A stretch of 9,515 bases of DNA from CS1-C013 sp964347265 (GCA_964347265.1 CAYFXV010000022.1:1-9515), one strand, 5' to 3'. Positions 1 through 7,082 are shown, numbered from the stretch's first letter. Program-made: numbers and translations. The notes: generated by a model from the sequence alone, not told the origin.

Positions 1-2
1 TT

Positions 3-680
3 CAAGGAATAGCTTATGGTTTAGTTCCTCACATAGGATGCATAGCCTTTATTACAGCTTCTATACTTGGAGTAACTGTGGCTGTTAATTTTTTCAAACC
101 ATTATTGATGAATCCATGGTTCTTCCATATACTTGTTTTGATTTCAGTTGGGTTCGCAACTTTGTCTTCTGTTATATATCTACGAAAGAACGGTTTGTTA
201 TCATTTCCTGGAGCAAAAAGAAAATGGAAGTATCTTTCAACAATGTATGGTTCAACAATAGGAATAAATCTAGTGCTCTTTATGGTGATATTTCCACTTC
301 TTGCAAACGTATCTGTGGCATCACCAACAGGTGATTTCATTGCTGAAGATCTTGATGGACTATCTTCGATAAGATTATCGGTTGATATACCATGTCCAGG
401 TCATGCACCACTTATATCAGGAGAATTAAAAACAATAGACGGTGTAGCAGCAATACAGTTTAGTTATCCTAACTTTTTCGATGTAAAATATGATTCCACT
501 AAAACAACAAAACAAAACATGTTGTCCTTGGAGGTTTTTGATATATACAAAGCAACTGTTGTTGATGAAACAAACCGCCAAATAAGTGAACCGACTACTA
601 GTTCAACTAACAGAGTTAGAACTGGATGTGGGTGTGGTGGCAGTACTTGTGGTGGAAGTGGAAGCTGCTGTGGGGCTTAA
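3..680 (+). CDS. Membrane protein with HMA-like CPGH domain and Cys-rich tail (5' partial)
   Basis: The frame is open to the left edge, so the start lies outside; 225 residues are visible (residue 1 = codon 3-5). The GTG at 78 is inside the protein. The N-terminal part is hydrophobic, with about three membrane segments near residues 1-25, 36-58 and 86-103. A His and a Cys (PHIGC) lie in the first. Next comes a roughly 65-residue domain whose pattern (VDIPCPGHAPLI, then GELKTIDGV) resembles a heavy-metal-associated ferredoxin-like fold, with the usual CxxC replaced by C131-P-G-H134. The C-terminus is a Gly/Ser linker with five cysteines (GCGCGG, STCGG, SCCGA). It lies 17 nt before a Cys-rich protein and upstream of a CopA-like ATPase, so a role in binding or passing a thiophilic metal is likely. 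I know of no assigned function. Metal specificity is not visible. Confidence 0.8.
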   Translation, partial: QGIAYGLVPHIGCIAFITASILGVTVAVNFFKPLLMNPWFFHILVLISVGFATLSSVIYLRKNGLLSFPGAKRKWKYLSTMYGSTIGINLVLFMVIFPLLANVSVASPTGDFIAEDLDGLSSIRLSVDIPCPGHAPLISGELKTIDGVAAIQFSYPNFFDVKYDSTKTTKQNMLSLEVFDIYKATVVDETNRQISEPTTSSTNRVRTGCGCGGSTCGGSGSCCGA

Positions 681-684
681 AAAA

Positions 685-691
685 GGGGTGA
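685..691 (+). promoter_or_regulatory. Shine-Dalgarno GGGGTGA for the 10-Cys protein
   Basis: GGGGTGA ends 6 nt before the ATG at 698 and matches the archaeal anti-Shine-Dalgarno core (GGTGA). It supports that start and continued translation from the upstream gene, whose stop is at 678-680. Confidence 0.7.
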
Positions 692-697
692 AGAAGA

Positions 698-1051
698 ATG
701 AAAAAAACAATTTTTTTAATTATTATGGGCATAATTATAATGTCGGCAGTAGTTTATAGTCCAAACCTTAACAAAGAAAGTTTCGAGCAGAAGAGAGAAA
801 GAATCCTAAATGAGCTCTCACTTGCTATAGATGAAGCAATTGAAGAGAGTAGATATAAATGTTGTATTGATCCTCCATGCACAATGTGCTATATGGGTAA
901 CTGGTTATGGGACGATGGAAGTTGTTATTGCGACGATTTAATCATGAAGGGGGAATTTGAAAAGGTTTGCCCTCAATGCATAAGAGGTATAGAAGAAGGC
1001 AGATGTATAAGTACAAAAACTGAAGAATGTACTATACCTGAAAGAAAGTAA
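698..1051 (+). CDS. Small membrane-anchored or exported Cys-rich protein (10 Cys)
   Basis: This is a 117-residue protein of unnamed family. Residues 1-19 (KK then a run of Ile/Met/Leu) form a signal peptide or N-terminal anchor, so the rest should lie outside the membrane. Residues 25-50 are charged and probably helical (EQKRERILNELSLAIDEAIE). The Cys-rich part begins at about residue 52: a CC pair, PPCTMC, a WLWDDGSCYCDD segment, VCPQC, then two single cysteines, ten in all. The paired CxxC-like spacing suggests either a metal site (Cu, Zn or Fe-S) or several disulfides. It sits between the HMA-like membrane protein and the CopA-like ATPase, with gaps of 17 and 9 nt, so it is probably co-transcribed and works with them, for example as an extracytoplasmic metal receptor. 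This role is inferred from context only. Confidence 0.82.
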   Translation: MKKTIFLIIMGIIIMSAVVYSPNLNKESFEQKRERILNELSLAIDEAIEESRYKCCIDPPCTMCYMGNWLWDDGSCYCDDLIMKGEFEKVCPQCIRGIEEGRCISTKTEECTIPERK

Positions 1052-1060
1052 AGATATTCG

Positions 1061-3229
1061 GTGGTTGATATAACTAAAAAAATAACTTTATCCATACAGG
1101 GAATGCATTGTGCTAGCTGTGCACTGATTATAGAAAAGGAATTGAAAAAACAAAAAGGCGTGAAAAACGCAATTGTTAATTTTTCAGCAGAAGAAGCTAC
1201 AATAGAATATAATCCAAAATTGATTAGTATAAAAAAATTTAAAAAAACCATAAGTAATCTGGGATACAAAGGTTTAGAACCAAATGAATTGAATGAAAAT
1301 GAAAAAGAAATCAGAAAATTAAAATATGTTTCTATATTAGGTCTTATTCTAACCATACCTGTAGTTATCATAAGTATGTTTTTAGAAATACCAAATGAGA
1401 GATACATATTATTACTGCTAACAACACCAATCCAGTTTGGCATTGGTTATCATTTCTACAAAAATTCATGGAATGCATTGAAAAACAAATATATAAACAT
1501 GGATTTTTTAGTGGTTTTGGGTAGTAGTGCTGCATATTTTTACAGTCTTTACACAACATTTTTTGATGGTACGCTTTTTTATGAAGCTTCTGCAACAGTC
1601 ATAACCACAATTACCATTGGTAGACTAATTGAAATTATTTCCAAAGGTAAGACATCAGAAGCCATTAAGAAATTGATTAAATTACAGGCAAAAACAGCAA
1701 AAGTTATAAGAAATGGGGAAGAAATTGAAATTGTTATAGAGCATCTTAAAAAAGGCGATTTGGTAATAGTCAGACCAGGAGAAAAAATACCAGTTGATGG
1801 AATAGTTGTAGGTGGTTATTCTTCAGTCGATGAATCAATGATTACAGGTGAAAGCATGCCTGTTGAAAAGAAAAAAGGAGATGAAGTAGTTGGCGCTACT
1901 ATGAACAAAAATGGAATGTTAAAAATAAAAGCAACAAAAATAGGAACAGAAACTGCATTAGCTCAAATAATCAAAGTAGTTAAAGAAGCACAACAATCTA
2001 AAGCACCAATCCAGAGAATTGCAGATGTGGTTGTTTCTTATTTTGTTCCAGTAGTCATAATAATAGCTTTATCATCTTTTTTGTTCTGGTATTTATTTAC
2101 AAATCAGTCATTCTTTTTTGCTTTAACTGTTATGGTTAGCATTTTAGTTGTTGCATGTCCATGTGCTATGGGAATAGCTACACCAACAGCTATTATGGTC
2201 GGTTTAGGTAAGGGAGCAGAAAACGGTATTCTCATAAGGAATGGAGAATACTTAGAAAAAGTTCATAAACTTGATACAATTATTTTTGATAAAACTGGAA
2301 CATTAACAAGGGGGAAACCAAAAGTAACAGACATGATACCACTCAAAAAATCTGATAAGAAAAAATTGATAAAATTAGCTGCAATTGCTGAAAAAAACTC
2401 TGAACACCCACTAGGTGAAGCTATTGTTAAGAAAGCTAAGAAAATGAAAATAAACTTGCCAACGCCCAAACACTTTAAAATAATACCTGGTCATGGAGTT
2501 GTTTCTACATACAAAGGTAAGAGAATATTTGTTGGAAACAGGAAATTGATGAAAAAAAATAAGATAAATATAAAAGAAGTTGAAGACAGAATTAAAAATC
2601 TGGAGGAGGAGGGAAAAACAACAGTCATTGTTGCACTTGATAAAAAAATTGTTGGTTTAATTGGAATTGCAGACACTCTCAAAAAATATTCTAAAAAAGC
2701 TGTTAAAGAATTGAAAAATATGGGTTTGTCCATATTGATGATCACAGGTGATAATGAAAGAACTGCAAAAGCAATTGCCAAACAAGTTGGTGTTGATGAA
2801 GTTATGGCAGATGTGCTACCAAAAGATAAAGCCAAAAAAATAGAAGAACTACAAAACCAAGACAAATTCGTTGGAATGGTTGGAGATGGAATAAATGATG
2901 CACCAGCATTAGCTAAAGCAAATATTGGTATAGCTATAGGAAGTGGAACTGATGTGGCAATTGAAACCGGCGACATTGTTTTGATAAAAGAAGATTTAAG
3001 AGATGTTGTAAGTGCAATTAAATTGAGTAAAAAAACATTAAGTAAGATAAAGCAAAATCTTTTCTGGGCCTTCTTTTATAATACAGCAATGATTCCTATC
3101 GCTGCAGGAATTTTATTCCCAACTCTTAATATATTATTACCGCCTATGGCTGCTGGTATAGCCATGGTTTTAAGTGATATTTCTGTTGTTGGTAATTCAT
3201 TACTACTTAAGAATTTAAATTTAAGATAA
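1061..3229 (+). CDS. copA: CopA-like heavy-metal (Cu+) exporting P1B-type ATPase
   Basis: This 722-residue protein couples ATP hydrolysis to export of a soft metal, most likely Cu+, across the cell membrane. An N-terminal HMA domain carries GMHCASC (C17, C20). Membrane segments begin near residue 88. The actuator loop has TGES (262-265). The channel helix has the CPC motif (C366-P-C368), and the phosphorylated Asp is D410 in DKTGT. The nucleotide-binding SEHP (447-450), TGD (562-564) and GDGINDAP (608-615) motifs are present. After that come YN (673-674), the usual seventh-helix Cu+ signature, and MVLSD (702-706) where Cu+ pumps normally have MxxSS. Length and domain order are typical of CopA. 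GTG at 1061 is the only good start that keeps the HMA domain; it lies 9 nt after the previous stop, in the same frame and without a clear ribosome site, so translation may reinitiate. Ag+ is an alternative substrate. Confidence 0.95.
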   Translation: MVDITKKITLSIQGMHCASCALIIEKELKKQKGVKNAIVNFSAEEATIEYNPKLISIKKFKKTISNLGYKGLEPNELNENEKEIRKLKYVSILGLILTIPVVIISMFLEIPNERYILLLLTTPIQFGIGYHFYKNSWNALKNKYINMDFLVVLGSSAAYFYSLYTTFFDGTLFYEASATVITTITIGRLIEIISKGKTSEAIKKLIKLQAKTAKVIRNGEEIEIVIEHLKKGDLVIVRPGEKIPVDGIVVGGYSSVDESMITGESMPVEKKKGDEVVGATMNKNGMLKIKATKIGTETALAQIIKVVKEAQQSKAPIQRIADVVVSYFVPVVIIIALSSFLFWYLFTNQSFFFALTVMVSILVVACPCAMGIATPTAIMVGLGKGAENGILIRNGEYLEKVHKLDTIIFDKTGTLTRGKPKVTDMIPLKKSDKKKLIKLAAIAEKNSEHPLGEAIVKKAKKMKINLPTPKHFKIIPGHGVVSTYKGKRIFVGNRKLMKKNKINIKEVEDRIKNLEEEGKTTVIVALDKKIVGLIGIADTLKKYSKKAVKELKNMGLSILMITGDNERTAKAIAKQVGVDEVMADVLPKDKAKKIEELQNQDKFVGMVGDGINDAPALAKANIGIAIGSGTDVAIETGDIVLIKEDLRDVVSAIKLSKKTLSKIKQNLFWAFFYNTAMIPIAAGILFPTLNILLPPMAAGIAMVLSDISVVGNSLLLKNLNLR

Positions 3230-3239
3230 TCTCATAAAA

Positions 3240-3249
3240 CTTTAAATAA
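3240..3249 (+). promoter_or_regulatory. TATA box of the anchored CPYC DsbA-like gene
   Basis: CTTTAAATAA contains the octamer TTTAAATA at 3241-3248, centred 25.5 nt before the ATG at 3270. That is the usual archaeal TATA-to-start distance, so transcription should begin at or next to that ATG (leaderless). It favours 3270 over the in-frame ATG at 3261. Confidence 0.65.
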
Positions 3250-3269
3250 ATCAATAATGAATGATTTTC

Positions 3270-4040
3270 ATGGAACATGAAAAAAAACCTGAAGAAACAA
3301 AAGAAGAACCTAAAACTGAGGAAAAGAAAGAGAATATCTTAGTTATTAAAAAATCAACGATATTCATAATTGCTGCTGTAATAATAATTTTTATAGTAGG
3401 AATAATTGGGTTAAGAATGACTGGTTTCTTTAATAATGGAAATGATACAACAAATAATATAGAAATGATAGCATCAGACAGTCCTATTCTTGGAGATTCA
3501 GATGCAACTGTATTTGTAGTAGAATTCTCAGATTATGAATGTCCTTATTGTCAAGCTGCTGAAGGAACCAATTTCCAAGTAATATCATCACTTAAACAAA
3601 GAGACCCCCTGTGGGAAGCTCCTATACCAAAAGTAATAGAAGAGTATGTAGACACAGGGAAAGTCAAACTTGTTTTTAGACAATATCCAATACATCAAAA
3701 CGCTAAGAAAGCAGCAGAAACAGCTAAATGTGCACAAGAACAAGATAAATTTTGGGAATATCATGAAATCTTATTTGAAAAATATGAGGCTTTAAGTGTT
3801 ACAGATTTGAAAAAATATGCTTCTGATTTAGAATTGGATTTAAACCAGTTCAATCAATGCTTAGATTCTGGAAAATATAAGAATAGTGTGGAAAATGATA
3901 TTAGTGATGGAAAGGACTTGGGAGTTATAGGAACTCCAACATTCTTTATAGGAAATGAAGAAAAAGGATATGAGAAAATTGTGGGTGCACAAACTTTTTC
4001 TGAATTCAAAAAAATAATAGACTCAAAGATTTCTGTCTAA
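3270..4040 (+). CDS. Membrane-anchored DsbA-like thiol:disulfide oxidoreductase (CPYC)
   Basis: The product has 256 residues from ATG 3270. An in-frame ATG at 3261 would add MIF, but the TATA spacing favours 3270. A charged Glu/Lys-rich cytoplasmic tail (1-22) is followed by one membrane anchor (about 30-49), so the catalytic domain faces outward. The domain begins near 65 (SPILGDSDATVFVVEFSDYE) and has the active site C91-P-Y-C94. A helical insert holds C144 and C187, which may form a second disulfide. The cis-proline is P213 (GTPTFF). DsbA-like proteins of this group oxidise or isomerise disulfides in exported proteins. It is close downstream of the Cys-rich metal operon (40-nt gap), so the 10-Cys protein is a plausible client (inference). 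Its last 18 nt overlap the 3' end of the opposite-strand thioredoxin gene. A reductive role cannot be excluded. Confidence 0.92.
   Translation: MEHEKKPEETKEEPKTEEKKENILVIKKSTIFIIAAVIIIFIVGIIGLRMTGFFNNGNDTTNNIEMIASDSPILGDSDATVFVVEFSDYECPYCQAAEGTNFQVISSLKQRDPLWEAPIPKVIEEYVDTGKVKLVFRQYPIHQNAKKAAETAKCAQEQDKFWEYHEILFEKYEALSVTDLKKYASDLELDLNQFNQCLDSGKYKNSVENDISDGKDLGVIGTPTFFIGNEEKGYEKIVGAQTFSEFKKIIDSKISV
4008..4014 (-). terminator. Oligo-T terminator of the sufS-thioredoxin operon
   Basis: On the minus strand, a run of seven T follows the thioredoxin stop after 8 nt. Archaeal RNA polymerase terminates at such T tracts without needing a hairpin. The tract lies inside the coding end of the opposite dsbA-like gene. 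Confidence 0.45.
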
Positions 4041-4343
4041 CCATTCTCTAACTACTTCTTCTGCTAGAGCTCCTCCAAATTCTGCAACAACTCTTCCTTC
4101 TTTTATCATTTTAACAGAAGGTATATTTGTTATTCCAAAAGTTTTTGCTGTTTCCTTGTTTTCATCAACATTAATTTTTGCTAAAACAAATTTATTTCTG
4201 TATTCTTTTTCTAGTTTATCTAATAATGGACCTAAAATTTTACAAGGCCCACACCATGGCGCCCAAAAATCAACTACTACTGTTATTTTTAAGGACTTCT
4301 TTAAAACTTTTTCATGGAATTCTTCGTCAGTTACTTCTATCAT
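4023..4343 (-). CDS. trxA: Thioredoxin
   Basis: This is a complete 106-residue thioredoxin, the usual family length. It has the active site W30-C31-G-P-C34, the preceding VVDFWAPW strand, the cis-proline P75 (NIPS) and a C-terminal helix. It has no signal peptide, so it is a cytoplasmic disulfide reductase. Its ATG overlaps the stop of the upstream membrane protein (ATGA, 4 nt), which points to translational coupling. The same operon starts with a SufS-type cysteine desulfurase, so the thioredoxin may release the persulfide from that enzyme or reduce the membrane protein (inference). No thioredoxin reductase is visible here. Its 3' end overlaps the dsbA-like gene tail to tail by 18 nt. Confidence 0.96.
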   Translation of the reverse strand: MIEVTDEEFHEKVLKKSLKITVVVDFWAPWCGPCKILGPLLDKLEKEYRNKFVLAKINVDENKETAKTFGITNIPSVKMIKEGRVVAEFGGALAEEVVREWLDRNL

Positions 4344-4798
4344 TTTATCACTATTTTAATATTCTTCTTTTTGAAATAAAAATAGACAAATAACAATATT
4401 GACATAATAGCTATAATAGAGACTGTTTCTATTTCATAGCATGATATTAAATAAAGTAAAGAAGTTATTTCACAAGTGGCTGAAGTTGGATCGCAACTTC
4501 CAAAAACTAATAAATTGTAAATTCCATAACTAGAATAAATTAAACTAGCAAAAAATGCTATTGTAAATATCCAAGAAATTGGTCTAAAATACCTATAGAA
4601 CAATCTGGCTAATTTTGGCATTCTCATTAATTTAGAAGTTACTTTAGATTTTATTTTTTCCTCTAAACGAACGTCACATGGCTTAAACTGAATCATTAAA
4701 AAAACGCATTTGAATGCATCCTTAGCTAATGGCCTGTATCTCGCTGAAACTATACTTAGAAATGAAAAAACTACTAGTGCAATAATGCATATAACCAT
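4340..4798 (-). CDS. Unnamed membrane protein coupled to thioredoxin, six Cys
   Basis: The product has 152 residues and I cannot place it in a named family. Three hydrophobic stretches are visible (about 1-18, 74-96 and 123-144), with a basic loop between the first two (EEKIKSKVTSKLMRMPKLAR). The C-terminus is KKK-rich and likely cytoplasmic. Cysteines are C4, C31, C41, C102, C109 and C120. C102 and C109 flank a short polar loop after the second membrane segment and could form a disulfide, as in small transmembrane redox carriers, but I see no VKOR or CcdA signature. It begins 1 nt after the sufS stop, with a weak GGTAG ahead of its ATG, and overlaps the thioredoxin start by 4 nt. A role in passing reducing power between thioredoxin and the outside is a guess from this coupling. 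Confidence 0.85.
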   Translation of the reverse strand: MVICIIALVVFSFLSIVSARYRPLAKDAFKCVFLMIQFKPCDVRLEEKIKSKVTSKLMRMPKLARLFYRYFRPISWIFTIAFFASLIYSSYGIYNLLVFGSCDPTSATCEITSLLYLISCYEIETVSIIAIMSILLFVYFYFKKKNIKIVIK

Positions 4799-4799
4799 T

Positions 4800-6011
4800 T
4801 CATCTACCTAGCATCTTTGCAATATTATTTAGCACTTCTATAAATATTTTCAATTCTTCTTTTGTATTGTAAAAATAGAGAGAAGCTCTAACAGAACCGT
4901 TATTTAAATTTATGAATTTATGAAAAGCATGAGTACAATGCATCCCAGATCTTACGCATATATTTTTTTCATCAAGGAACATTGCAATTTCATGTGGCTG
5001 CATGCCTTTTATATTAAAAGCAGCCAAAGAACTTCTTTTTTGCCAATCTTTGGGTCCAACTAATTCTAAATTTGAAATATTTAACAAGCCTTCAATCAAA
5101 TCTTTTGATAATTCTTTTTCATGATTTTCAATGTTTTTCATTCCTATAGATGATAAATAATCAACAGCAGCTCCTAAACCAATTGCTCCTGCATAATTTT
5201 GAATTCCACCCTCAAACCTGTGTGGAACATCTTCAATTTTAAATGATTTTGTATCTAAGAAAGTATCTTTTATGGTTTCTCCACCTAGAATGAAAGGTGA
5301 TAATTCTTTTAACAAATCTAATTTTCCATATAAACATCCAATACCAGTTGGCCCACACATTTTATGGCCTGAAAAAGCAAGAAAATCAACATCCAATTTT
5401 TTAACATCTATTGGAATTCTTGGAACAGATTGAGCACCATCTGCCAGAACTAATGCATTATTATCATGAGCAATTTTTATTATTTCCTCTAAATCCACTT
5501 TGGTTCCAGTGACATTTGAACCAAAAACTATTGAAACTAATTTTGTTTTCTTATCAATCTTTTCTTTAAAATCTTCAATATTAAAAATTCCTTCATTATT
5601 ACAAAAAACTAAGTCCAAATCTATGATTCCTTTTTTTGACAGACTGAACCATGGTATAATTCCAGAGCTATGCTCAAGATTAGTTGTTAATACATTGTCA
5701 CCTTTTTTAAATCTAAAGCCATGAGAAATAATATTAATTGCTTCTGTTGTATTCCTGGTCCAAATTATTTCTTCTTCCTTTCTAGCATTTATGAATTTGG
5801 CAATTTTTTCCCTTGCTTTTTCAAAATTATCTGTTGTCTTAGTTGCCAGTTTATGAATAGATCTGCCAGCACATCCTGTATATTCTGAATAATAAGCTAA
5901 AATAGCATCAATTACGTTTTTTGGTTTTAAGGTCGTGCATGCATTATCAAAATATATAATAGGCATCTTCTGAAGTAAAGGAAAGTCTTTTCTTATTTTA
6001 TCAATGTTCAT
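4800..6011 (-). CDS. sufS: SufS/CsdA-type (class II) cysteine desulfurase
   Basis: This is a complete 403-residue PLP enzyme that converts cysteine to alanine and leaves a persulfide on its active cysteine for Fe-S cluster or thio-compound synthesis. Visible features are the N-terminal YFDNACTTLKP strand, H114 (NLEHSSG) stacking on PLP, D191 and Q194 (ADGAQSVP), the PLP lysine K217 in SGHKMCGPTGIG, and the catalytic C359 in RSGMHCTHAF followed by the conserved R375 (VRAS). The short active-site loop is class II, unlike the iscS in the same window. No SufE, SufU or SufBCD lies nearby, so its sulfur acceptor is unknown. It begins a three-gene operon with a membrane protein and a thioredoxin. 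It is probably cytoplasmic. ATG 6011 has GGGG 5 nt upstream and a TATA-like box further up. Confidence 0.95.
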   Translation of the reverse strand: MNIDKIRKDFPLLQKMPIIYFDNACTTLKPKNVIDAILAYYSEYTGCAGRSIHKLATKTTDNFEKAREKIAKFINARKEEEIIWTRNTTEAINIISHGFRFKKGDNVLTTNLEHSSGIIPWFSLSKKGIIDLDLVFCNNEGIFNIEDFKEKIDKKTKLVSIVFGSNVTGTKVDLEEIIKIAHDNNALVLADGAQSVPRIPIDVKKLDVDFLAFSGHKMCGPTGIGCLYGKLDLLKELSPFILGGETIKDTFLDTKSFKIEDVPHRFEGGIQNYAGAIGLGAAVDYLSSIGMKNIENHEKELSKDLIEGLLNISNLELVGPKDWQKRSSLAAFNIKGMQPHEIAMFLDEKNICVRSGMHCTHAFHKFINLNNGSVRASLYFYNTKEELKIFIEVLNNIAKMLGR

Positions 6012-6016
6012 TATAT

Positions 6017-6020
6017 CCCC
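6017..6020 (-). promoter_or_regulatory. Ribosome binding site of sufS
   Basis: AGGGGAT on the minus strand has its GGGG 5 nt before ATG 6011. With the TATA box at 6046-6055 it implies a short leader of about 12 nt, unlike the leaderless genes in this window. Confidence 0.5.
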
Positions 6021-6045
6021 TAATAATAATCATAGTCTTTTTTAG

Positions 6046-6055
6046 AAATATAAAA
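6046..6055 (-). promoter_or_regulatory. TATA-like promoter of the sufS operon
   Basis: TTTTATATTT on the minus strand lies in the 53-nt gap between the CPYG gene and sufS. Its centre is about 39 nt before the sufS ATG, which predicts transcription from near 6025 and a short leader containing the GGGG ribosome site. Confidence 0.5.
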
Positions 6056-6064
6056 GTATTAAAC

Positions 6065-7060
6065 TTAACAGCTCCCAGAAGTAGGATTGCTAGAACCACT
6101 TAAAACTTGAGAACATTCTTCTGGGGGGTTGTCAAATCCTTCGCAGACTGATGATTTGAATGCTTCTGCTGTCCTACCCGAAGGTGTTACTTTAACTCCA
6201 TTTATTACAATGGTTGGAGAACCTGTTACTCCAAGTGATGCTGCATATTGCCTGTCTCCCGCTATTAGAGTATCACCCCTGTTTTCCACACATGACATAA
6301 CTGCATCTGAATCTATTCCCAAAGAGTTCATTACCTGAACTGATTTTGATTTATCACAATCAACATCTCTTGAAGATGCACATGATGGATATATTTCTTC
6401 AACAAATTTCTTTGCATAATTCCAGTAATTGACCTTATCAACTTCTTGGATGCAGGCCTGGATCTTGTTCTGTTGTGTTTCATATGCTCCATGACCATCA
6501 TGGTACATAATAGCATTGAATTCTGCTTTATCTCCGAAGAGTTTTGCTACATCTGCCATAGGTGCCTGAGCTGAAACACCATAAGGGCAGTAAGACCATA
6601 TAAACAAATCTATTACGGGTTTGTCGGTTTTAGGTAATTCTTCTGGCTGTTCTGGTTGTTCTGATTGTTCTGGTGTAGGCAATTCTTTTGTTATATCCAA
6701 CGGTGTTGATAAAAACATATAAGACCCATCTTTTGTCATAAATACAGAAATTTCTCTTTCCTGATAAGAAAGAGTAACATTGTATATACCTTCAAAATCA
6801 TTTACAGAAACAAATGATGCTTCTGTGCCAGGTTGAACTAAGTTTGCATTAATAAATTCAAGTGCCTTAAGAGCTGCATCTTCTGGTTCTACAACATCTT
6901 CAGAACCTGCTATTGTCATGCTGGTAGCCCCAGTCCCGAAAAATATGAAAACTGCAACTAAAATTATTACAAGAGCTATTGAGGTTATCATCCAAATTTT
7001 CTTTTTTGGCATTTTAAATCCCTTTTTTTCTTCCAAATTCCCTTTTATTTCCTCGGTCAT
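6065..7060 (-). CDS. Membrane-anchored DsbA-fold protein with CPYG site
   Basis: This 331-residue protein has a Lys-rich N-terminus, one membrane segment (about 21-43) and an outward-facing remainder. Residues 55-125 form a small domain (EDAALKALEFINANL, then EGIYNVTLSY and VFMTKDGSYMF) of the kind seen before DsbA-like domains in small archaeal genomes; its role is unknown. A Gln/Pro/Glu linker (about 128-145) leads to a thioredoxin-fold domain starting VIDLFIWSYCPYG. The second active-site Cys is replaced by Gly (C158-P-Y-G161), and the cis-proline is P282 (TGSPTIV). Further cysteines are C203, C227, C235, C257, C306, C316 and the very last residue C331, so an alternative redox partner for C158 is possible. 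CPYG proteins of this type are recurrent, so this is not simple decay. The start is supported by a TATA box 26.5 nt upstream. Confidence 0.9.
   Translation of the reverse strand: MTEEIKGNLEEKKGFKMPKKKIWMITSIALVIILVAVFIFFGTGATSMTIAGSEDVVEPEDAALKALEFINANLVQPGTEASFVSVNDFEGIYNVTLSYQEREISVFMTKDGSYMFLSTPLDITKELPTPEQSEQPEQPEELPKTDKPVIDLFIWSYCPYGVSAQAPMADVAKLFGDKAEFNAIMYHDGHGAYETQQNKIQACIQEVDKVNYWNYAKKFVEEIYPSCASSRDVDCDKSKSVQVMNSLGIDSDAVMSCVENRGDTLIAGDRQYAASLGVTGSPTIVINGVKVTPSGRTAEAFKSSVCEGFDNPPEECSQVLSGSSNPTSGSC
6641..6676 (-). repeat. Four 9-bp tandem units encoding a QPE-type linker
   Basis: Plus-strand units TTCTGGCTG, TTCTGGTTG, TTCTGATTG and TTCTGGTGT follow each other directly. On the minus strand they encode the repeated Gln-Pro/Ser-Glu linker of the CPYG protein. 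Such units can change number by slippage without breaking the frame. Confidence 0.7.
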
Positions 7061-7082
7061 AAAAACATCATGACCTTTTAAT

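Noticed and set aside
29..340. Minus-strand open frame of 103 codons at the left edge
   Set aside because: It is antisense to the HMA-like membrane gene, has no recognisable motif or ribosome site, and the plus-strand frame is clearly coding.
973..1595. Minus-strand open frames opposite the start of the copA-like gene
   Set aside because: They are hydrophobic reverse-frame readings of membrane helices of the ATPase, with no support of their own.
2491..2976. Minus-strand open frame of 161 codons within copA
   Set aside because: It is a low-complexity Ser/Ile/Phe-rich translation antisense to the nucleotide-binding domain, typical of a shadow frame.
4156..4393. Two plus-strand frames opposite thioredoxin
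   Set aside because: Both are antisense to an unmistakable thioredoxin and have no domain.
7057..7072. Tiny upstream frame (ATGATGTTTTTATGA) overlapping the start of the CPYG gene
   Set aside because: The TATA box predicts transcription starting at about 7060, so this stretch would not be in the mRNA.
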